Source: Amphiura filiformis
Lineage: Eukaryota; Echinodermata; Ophiuroidea; Amphilepidida; Amphiuridae
Length of the DNA stretch: 64,000 bases
Reading direction: 5' to 3'
Assembly (NCBI RefSeq): GCF_039555335.1
Contig: NC_092642.1
Coordinates: forward strand, 17,265,208 to 17,329,207
The notes under the pieces were generated by a model. The model was given only the letters and a program-made list of their open reading frames with translations, had not been told where the DNA came from and made no database searches. Below, piece by piece: positions 46,115 through 54,700 of the stretch; within the stretch, counting starts at the first letter, position 1; each line of letters begins with the position of its first letter. The position numbers and the translations under genes are program-made.

Positions 46115-49100
46115 GAAAGCAAGAAAGAAAGTGAGGGAAAGCAAGAAAGAAAGGGAGGGAAAGCAAGAAAGAAAGGGAGGGAAAGCAAGAAAGAAAGGGA
46201 GGGAAAGCAAGAAAGAAAGGGAGGGAAAGCAAGAGAGAAAGGGAGGGAAAGCAAGCAAGAAAGAACGGGAAAGCAAGAAAGAAAGAACGGGAAAGCAAGA
46301 AAGAAAGAACGGGAAAGCAAGAAAGAAAGAACGGGAAAGCAAGAAAGAAAGAACGGGAAAGTAAGAAAGAAAGAACGTCGTTTGCAAAGTAGAGGCAACA
46401 AATGGTAGGCCTACCACATCACTAACCGCGTAATAATTGAGCTGTTAAAAGCGATACCAATTGACATGATTACCATTTCCATCGTTTATACTAACCGATC
46501 CGTTTACTAACCGCTCCCATTTACTCATCTAGCGGGGGCCCGCGCGAAGCGCGGGTACCCGCTAGTTATAATAACGGTGGATCATTGCTGCGCTCGGGCG
46601 CAGAACATCCACTGTCGGAGTTGATGCGCCCGGGCGCAGTCCCTTATATGTAACGGTGGATCATTGCTGCGCTCGGGCGCAGAACATCCACTGTTGGAGT
46701 AACTGCGCTCGGAAGCAAAATAATGGATTTTCTTATTAAAATAACGGTGGATCATTTCTGCGTTCGAGCGCAGAGAATCTACTGTCGGAGTTGATGCGTT
46801 CGGAAGCAAAATAAAGTATTTTCTTATTATTTCTATTAGGCCTATGCATGCGTATAATAATAACTATAACTCCGAGAAGTTTATTGATATTTACTATTAG
46901 GTATATATAATGCGCTCGCAAGCTCAGATTATAATAAAACTTATTATATTAGCGCTACGGAGAAGTTTATCACTATTAGGTCTATTGGTCTTACAAGTTT
47001 CATTTCTTTACTGTTTTCTTTCTTCTTCATTCTTTTTTCTTCATCTTTTTTTCGTTCACGTTTCTTTGTCGGTACTTCTCATGTAACCGCAAATAATTCC
47101 TATTCAAATATAATTCTGATTGACACATGACCACTTGCAATTCGGCCTTTGTTAGTCACCAGATAAGTAGGTGTCATTTTGTGGTTAATAGATAAAAGGA
47201 ACCGATAAGGCCGAAAAAAGAAACCCTGTTCTACGGGCGGACGGACCTTTCAAGTAGGGTCGGCCATTTTTTTTTTTTTTTTTGGAAATAACTGCGCTCG
47301 GAAATAAAATTACATATTTATTAGTTTGTGAGAAAAATGCAAAAATAGACACAAATTTATCGAGGGGTGACAGTAGTACCCCCTTAATTTTTGTACTAAG
47401 GCCATAATTTTGTATGTAGGACTATATTCAATTGTGTTATAATTTTGTTTCTTGTTTATATATAATGTATATTTGTTGTTTTTGAACGCACCGCTGGTTA
47501 GGCGTGTGCCACTGATACAAAAGTGTATGTTCCAATGAATAAATAAAATAAATATACTAATAGCAATAAACTTCTCGGAATTAAGTTATTATACGCATGC
47601 ATATTATATTTTATTAACATAATAAGAAAATAGCGTTTGTGATTTCCTTATTTGTCTATATATCCTGATATATCGTAGGCCTTGGTGTAGCCTAGCTGCC
47701 GGCGACATGAAACCATGGAAGAAAGAGATGAGAAGGAACCACAACGACTTCGATCGGCCAAGTTTTAATCCGCTTATCTATTGACGCATGAAAAGAAAAG
47801 CTATCCATGGTACTTACTTTCATGTATGATCCATTTACCGCGATCGATGCTTGGCGAAATCATTACTGGAAAAAAACTATAACAAACCCATCCAAGAACA
47901 AACAAACGCTACCCAGAAGTAAGATTATGGAATTTCACTGATGCTCTGAACTTGTATAGTAGCTTTGTTTTGGGATCTACAGTCAAACTGTTTTCTTGAT
48001 CGTGTTGTGTAGAAAATGTCCTTTAACACATCGAAAAGGTCATCAAAATCGGCCGTTTTTTGCTGAGTTTCATCTTTAGCAAATAAGGTAAGATTTTGGT
48101 GATTTTTCGATGAAAAAATAGATGCAAAATGTTCTTAAATAATGCACAATGTTCCGGTTGAGTCCGGTACATAAAACCTGTTTAATTTAATAGTTTATAT
48201 GTGTATAATCGTAACTAGCTAACTCGTTTCAGTGCCAAAGACTGCCAACTCTGAGAAAAAAGTCATCAAAGTTCGGGAAAATTGGGCGAAATGGAAGAAA
48301 AAGATGTAGGCCATCAATGACCGATGATCACGTCACCAGAGAAAATCCTATAGAGTGCTTGCACGGAAGGTCATTAGTTCAAATCATCCTTCAGACACGC
48401 TCCAGAAGACATGCAAATACATGGAGTACAATACCAATCACCTATTTAACGCGGGGTATTGATCAAAGTAAATCCTCATGAATAACAATGTCAATTAAAT
48501 GTCGGTAAAGGGAGTGGACAAAGTCTCTTTCTTCCATGATGAAACCACGTTTATCGGTTCCTTTAATCTCTAACCACAAAATGACGGCCCATAATTATCC
48601 TCTGCCGTGGATTTAAAATTGACATTGATCTTCGCTTATGCTAATTTTTGGACCCCCTCCGCTTGTTTGGGAATCCACCTACTTATCTGTTGACTAACAA
48701 AGGCCGAATCATGATGCAGTCATGGTCCATGGCAAAGGCGATTCGACCTTTGTGGCATTAAACCCAGTTAACAGGAAATTAATCCAGTAAATCGATTCAG
48801 TAAAGCAAATAAGCTCATGCATTCGATCACTAACGGCAACCAGCTTCGGTCGATTACCCCAGCTGCAGCGTGTGTAAACTCTAATTTGCATAGAGGCTGT
48901 ACGTGAAATTATTGATTGGCTCCAAACAAAGGATTTGAACAGGTGCACGTAATCATGGCGCAGTGCAGTCCATTCAATCAAATGTTGTCATCAACCTATT
49001 TGATCGCAGTGCATTGTTATGTGTGTGAGACGAACTGTCGCGGTTGATTGCAATCAAACAAACGATGTCTTATGTATTACTTTGTTCCGTGATGAAAATC

Positions 49101-49502
49101 GTGATGTTTTATTTAATCACTCTCGAAAAATGTATTTCTTTTGTAGGCCTATTACTTTGTTTTGTGATGAAAATCGTGATGTTTTATTTCATCACGCTTT
49201 AAAACAAACGATTTCTCATGTATTACTTTGTTTCGTGATGACAATTTTGATGTTTTATTTCATCACTCACGAAAAATTGATTTCTTATGTATTACTTTGT
49301 TTCGGGATGAAAATCGTGATGTTTTATTTCATCATCACGCTCTAAAACAAACGATTTCTTATGCATTATATTTGTTTTGTGATGAAAATCGTGATGTTTT
49401 ATTTCATCACGCTCTAAACAATAATTATAGTTACACGCATTTCAAGGAAAAAAATCTTATTAAAACGGTAGGCCCTATGTTGTTTAGAAAAAATGTAGAA
49501 AG

Positions 49503-49537
<35 letters not shown>

Positions 49538-51629
49538 TCTCCAAAAGTGTCCCGGTTTGTTTTTCTTGCCCTAAATCGTGCGTATCTATTAATAAGGCAC
49601 TTCAATAATCAATAATCAGTCCCGTGACGGCCTCCACTAACTAGCTACTAACTTGGGTTTATGGGCGCTGATATTTCATGTTCACTGTCACTTATTTATC
49701 AGAAATCACCTACAGTACCCAATTTCGGCATACTATATAAGAAACTCATCATGATGATTGCCAGAGAATAGTTAAGATGTAGCTTGTACCGTTTTTTTGT
49801 GGCATCCTTCAGAAGTGAGCGGTCCGATACCAATATTTTCGGTCAAATCTCCATTCAATTAACACGGGGATTTGGCTAGCTATGCCTTGCCCTCACTCAT
49901 ATTTTACAAAAGTGCGACTATTTCTGAACATCTAACCTAGCTGTAATTTTAGGTCATGTTAGAGAAATATATTTGCTAGAAGTTTGGAGAATACCTAACA
50001 TATTGGCTGGTTATTTTTTACACAGTGATGTTAACTAGGCAAGTGCCCATTCTTGCAACGTACATCATTTGTAGGGGTCACGCGTCAATGGTGAGAGCAC
50101 TGTGTATTGTGTATAGGAAAACGGACAGTAACTGCAGTATGTTGCAAGTGGTCATGTGTCAATCAGAATTATATTTGAATAGGAATTATCTGAGAGAGCA
50201 ATTGCGGTTACATGAAAAGTACCGACAAGGAAACGGGAACGGAAAAAAAGGAAAGAAAAAAAAGACAAAAGAAGAAAAGAATGTAGATGAAAGAAAACAA
50301 AAATAAACGTAAAATGAGAAAATAACATATTATATTATATTAGACTCTAGACTCTTTTTTTTTTTTTTTTTTACTTCCGAGCGCAGTTACTCCAACAGTG
50401 GATGTTCTGCGCCCGAGCGCAGAAATGATCCACCGTTACATATAAGGGACTGCGCCCGGGCGCATCAACTCCAGCGCAGTTACTCCAACAGTGGATGTTC
50501 TGCGCCCCCCCGAGCGCAGAAATGATCCACCGTTATTATAATAAGAAAATGTATTATATTGCTTCCGAGCGCAGCAACTCCAACAGTGGATGTTCTGCGC
50601 CCGAGCGCAGAAATGATCCACCGTTATTAATATTATAATAAGAAAATATATTATTTGCTGTCAATTCGGTTATACTAATAGCAATTAACTTCTCGGAGTT
50701 TAGTTATTATAAGCATGCATATTATTTTTATATAATAAGAAAATATTAGTTATTATACGCATGCATATTGCATTTTATTAATAAAATAAGAAAATAATTC
50801 ACTTCCGAGCGCATCAACTCCGACAGTGGATGAGCGCAGAAATGATCCACCGTTATTATAATAAGAAAATGTATTATATTGCTTCCGAGCGCAGCAACTC
50901 CAACAGTGGATGTTCTGCGCCCGAGCGCAGCAATGATCCACCGTTACATATAAGGGACTGCGCCCGGGCGCATGAACTCCGACAGTGGATGTTCTGCGCC
51001 CGAGCGCAGAAATGATCCACCGTTATTATAATAAGAAAATGTATTATATTGCTTCCGAGCGCAGCAATTCCAACAGTGGATGTTCTGCGCCCGAGCGCAG
51101 AAATGATCCACCGTTACATATAAGGGACTGCGCCCGGGCGCAGCAACTCCAACAGTGGATGTTCTGCGCCCGAGCGCAGCAATGATCCACCGTTATTATA
51201 ACTAGCGGGTACCCGCGCTTCGCGCGGGCCCCCGCTAGATGAGTAAATGGGAGCGGTTAGTAAACGGGAGCGGTTAGTATAAACGATGGAAATGGTAATC
51301 ATGTCAATTGGTATCGCTTTTAACAGCTCAATTATTACGCGGTTAGTGATGTGGTAGTCCTACCATTTGTTGCCTCTACTTTGCAAACGACGTTCTTTCT
51401 TTCTTACTTTCCCGTTCTTTCTTTCTTTCCCGTTCTTTCCCGTTCTTTCTTTCTTGCTTTCCCGTTCTTTCTTTCTTGCTTTCCCGTTCTTTCTTGCTTG
51501 CTTTCCCTCCCTTTCTCTCTTGCTTTCCCTCCCTTTCTTTCTTGCTTTCCGCCCTTTCTTTCTTGCTTTCCCTCCCTTTCTTTCTTGCTTTTCCCTCACT
51601 TTCTTTCTTGCTTTCCTTTCTTTCTTTCC

Positions 51630-51720
<91 letters not shown>

Positions 51721-54700
51721 TCCTTTCTTTCTATCTTTCTTTCTTTCCCTCTTTCTTTCTTTCTATCTTTCTTTCTTTCCTCTTTCTTTCTTTCTTTCTT
51801 TCTTTCTTTCCCTCTTTCCTTCCCTTTTTACTTATTTTTCTTGACTTTCCCTTTTTCTTTCAGTTTCTCTCTTTCCTGCGTTCCATTTCTCTTTCTGTTT
51901 CTTGCTTGTTCACTTCTCTCTCTCTCTCTTCTTTCTTTCTGTCTGTCTATTTCTTCTATGTTTTCGTTTCTCTCTCCCTTTCTCTTTCTTGCTTTCCCGT
52001 TGTTTCTTTTTCTTTTTCTTTCTTTCTTTCTTTCGTTCTTTCCCTCTTTTTTTCCCTCTTTCCTTCCCTCTTTCCTTCCTTTTTTCCTTCCTTCCTTCTT
52101 CTTCTTTCTTTACATAGGCATAAATCCCGGGATGAGTAATAAATTCCTCAATATTTCGATAAGGGGCATGATCTACTGAATCACCTCCATGTTGACGCAT
52201 GTATGTGGGTTCCTTTATTTCTTTCGTTCGTTCTTTTTTTTATATGTGTTTCTGTTTCATCAAGTAGGCCTATAGCAACATTGGGTTTCAAGAAGGTTGA
52301 GTTACATAGCGTAAATTCCGGTGTTGGGGTGGGTATAACCCCCCCCCCCCCAATGTTTTGATAAGGTCAATGGTCCGTACAATCACCCCAAGTTCACACA
52401 TGTAGGCCTATAATAGATGTGGGTTTCTGACAAAATTAACCTCATTTTTGGCCAAACTAAAAAGTGCCAATTTGCGGCCTTCGTGCGAATTTGTTCCACT
52501 TTTGCACAATATAATTCACCAGTAGGCCTAATTAGCTTGCCATAAATTATTCTGTCGCCAAGATGCTGGCTTGACTGTAGGCCTATTGCAAGAAATTGAT
52601 TTAAACGGACCCAACCCCCATGCCATGTCAAGAGAAATCTACGCCATTGTTAATGTTGCCAAAAGATGCCGGATTCACTATTAATATGCCTACTTCAAGA
52701 AATGTTTTCAGCCCTCCCCCAATGTCAAAAAGAAATCTACGCCACGGATATTTAGCGGTTGCGGTTTTATACCATGCTATAATCTGCTAATAATGTCCCA
52801 CACTCCCCATCGAAATTCATCACCACATGACAAACGAATAAACTCAAATTACTTTCCAATACCGTATATATGCCTAGGCCTACCTTGAATTTAAAATCTT
52901 CGGAAAGTCATCACAAAAGAAGTTTCCGAAAGTCATAATTTGCATAAACGAATGCAGTTGATTTATTATTATAGCCGTTGCGGTATTAAATACCATGCCG
53001 CATAATGCCCACTCTCCGTCGAAAGTCACCACGAACGGATAAACTAATATCACTTTCAAAATTATTAGATCACTTGGACCATTTATTTTCAAAATACGTA
53101 ACTTAAAACCACCTTTGTCTCAGCCATTAATTTGTTAGTTCCGTCTAAGAGATGTGATATTTTCCGTCTTAGATGAAACTGGAAGTTTTGTTACCATTAG
53201 CGCGTCGGGAAGTTGCCACGACCTGTGCGTAATCCGCGTATAGCAACGCAGCAACGGACCGTAAATAAGCGGGCCACCATTGGTTGATCTACCGAATAAA
53301 TCCAAATAATTATTTGTATTTATTAATTTATCTATCTATCTATCTATGCATTTACCATTCATCTGGAAATGCTAGAACTTATTTATTTATCTATTTATTA
53401 ATTTATAATTTATCTATAATCTCCGAGATGATACCGATGAATCGATCAGTTCCTCTTCAAAGTATCGATTATCGGCAAGTTCCTCTTTAATAGTATAGAC
53501 TAGATTTCGCGGTTCTCGGGTTGGGCGGTTCTCGTGATAGGCCTATCTCTAATTACCCAACACCCTTTACCCATAATACTTGTCCTGACCTTTCAAACTA
53601 CTATACGATATACGTCTCTCAATGATTAAGACACAACTATATCAACTCTGTTTTGTAGCTGTGACGCTTACTTCGGAACCTATAATCTGAATATCCATCG
53701 TTCGCCTCTTCCAAACCCTGTCCTGCAACCACATCGGAGGACCCAAAAATATCCGAAATTTTAGTAGGCCTAGTGTCTGGATGTAGGCCGTCAATTCAAT
53801 CGGGAGACATGTGAACGCAAACGGGTTACATAGGCCTTATCATAACTGATGATTTTTATGTTAATCATGTCTTTAAAATAGGCCTATAATTGGTCCGATG
53901 AGATGCACCTGTTAGTCACTGTAATGCTTTCCGATGCTCGCACTGCGCCCGTCGGTACTCCACGCACTACGCGATTGCGCACCGCGCGAACGCGATACGC
54001 ACCGCGAGCTCGCGTTATGCGCACCGCGAGCACGCGTTAGCGAGCCACGCGATCGCGATAGCGCGCGGACAGAGGACGGACGGACGGACACGCCATAATT
54101 AGTATTAAGATACGAAAATCTATTATTTTACTTCCGAGCGCAGCAACTCCGACAGTGGATTCTCTGCGCCCCCGAGCGCAGAACATCCACTACCGGAAGT
54201 TCTGCGGAGGGGCGCAGGAGCTCCACTGGTGGATGATGTACATACATGAATACATTCATACGCTCCTATATCAAAGCAGCCAATCAGAATAGCGGTTAGA
54301 GAAGTATGCGGAGTACATTGATTGTGTATAATGTGCAATCCGCGTACTATGCGCAGTGCTTTCGTACGCTATCGCATAGATTTTCCGGGCGGGTCGATGC
54401 ATTTATATTTGGTCCTATTTTCCAACATTTTTAGTGATAGTTTTGTGATAAAAACAGCAAAAATCACATGTTTTTTTTTTTTTCTCGTGTATGAAATACT
54501 ACTCAAATATGTTAATGATGACGCATATTACTTGTTGCTCGACAAATTACACTAACTAATGCACTTGCGCTGCGCATCAACATCAGCGCGCATGCATTAT
54601 TTTTGTCTAATTTCTCTCCCAACAAGTATATACACCAGTGGCGTAGATTTCTTTTTGACATTTATATGGGGGGGATGAAGTTGGGAAAAAATCTTGAAGT

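Larger units (their letters stand above)
43769..54244. repeat. 10.5-kb imperfect inverted duplication
   Basis: The left arm (43,769 to about 47,212) and right arm (about 48,550 to 54,244) are reverse complements in the same order. The outer end reads TATGTACGTCATCCACCAGT on the left, with its complement on the right. Then come GC-rich subrepeats, a 2.3-kb Helitron, more GC-rich subrepeats, and an inner unique flank (TAATTCCTATTCAAATATAA and its complement at about 50,175). The arms differ by added elements: the right arm has an extra Helitron (53,500-54,110), an inverted-repeat element (48,710-50,141) and an extra segment of about 110 bp near 48,585-48,675; the left arm has extra GC-rich subrepeats. 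Confidence 0.88.

Noticed and set aside
45591..46417. Long open frames (up to 256 codons) rich in Phe/Leu/Ser or Lys/Glu/Arg
   Set aside because: Artefacts of the GAAA microsatellite; the mirror tract at 51,351-52,179 gives the same frames.
49019..49608. Overlapping frames with repeated [11 protein letters not shown] and a poly-Asp run
   Set aside because: Products of a 72-77-bp tandem repeat and a GAT microsatellite inside a mobile element.
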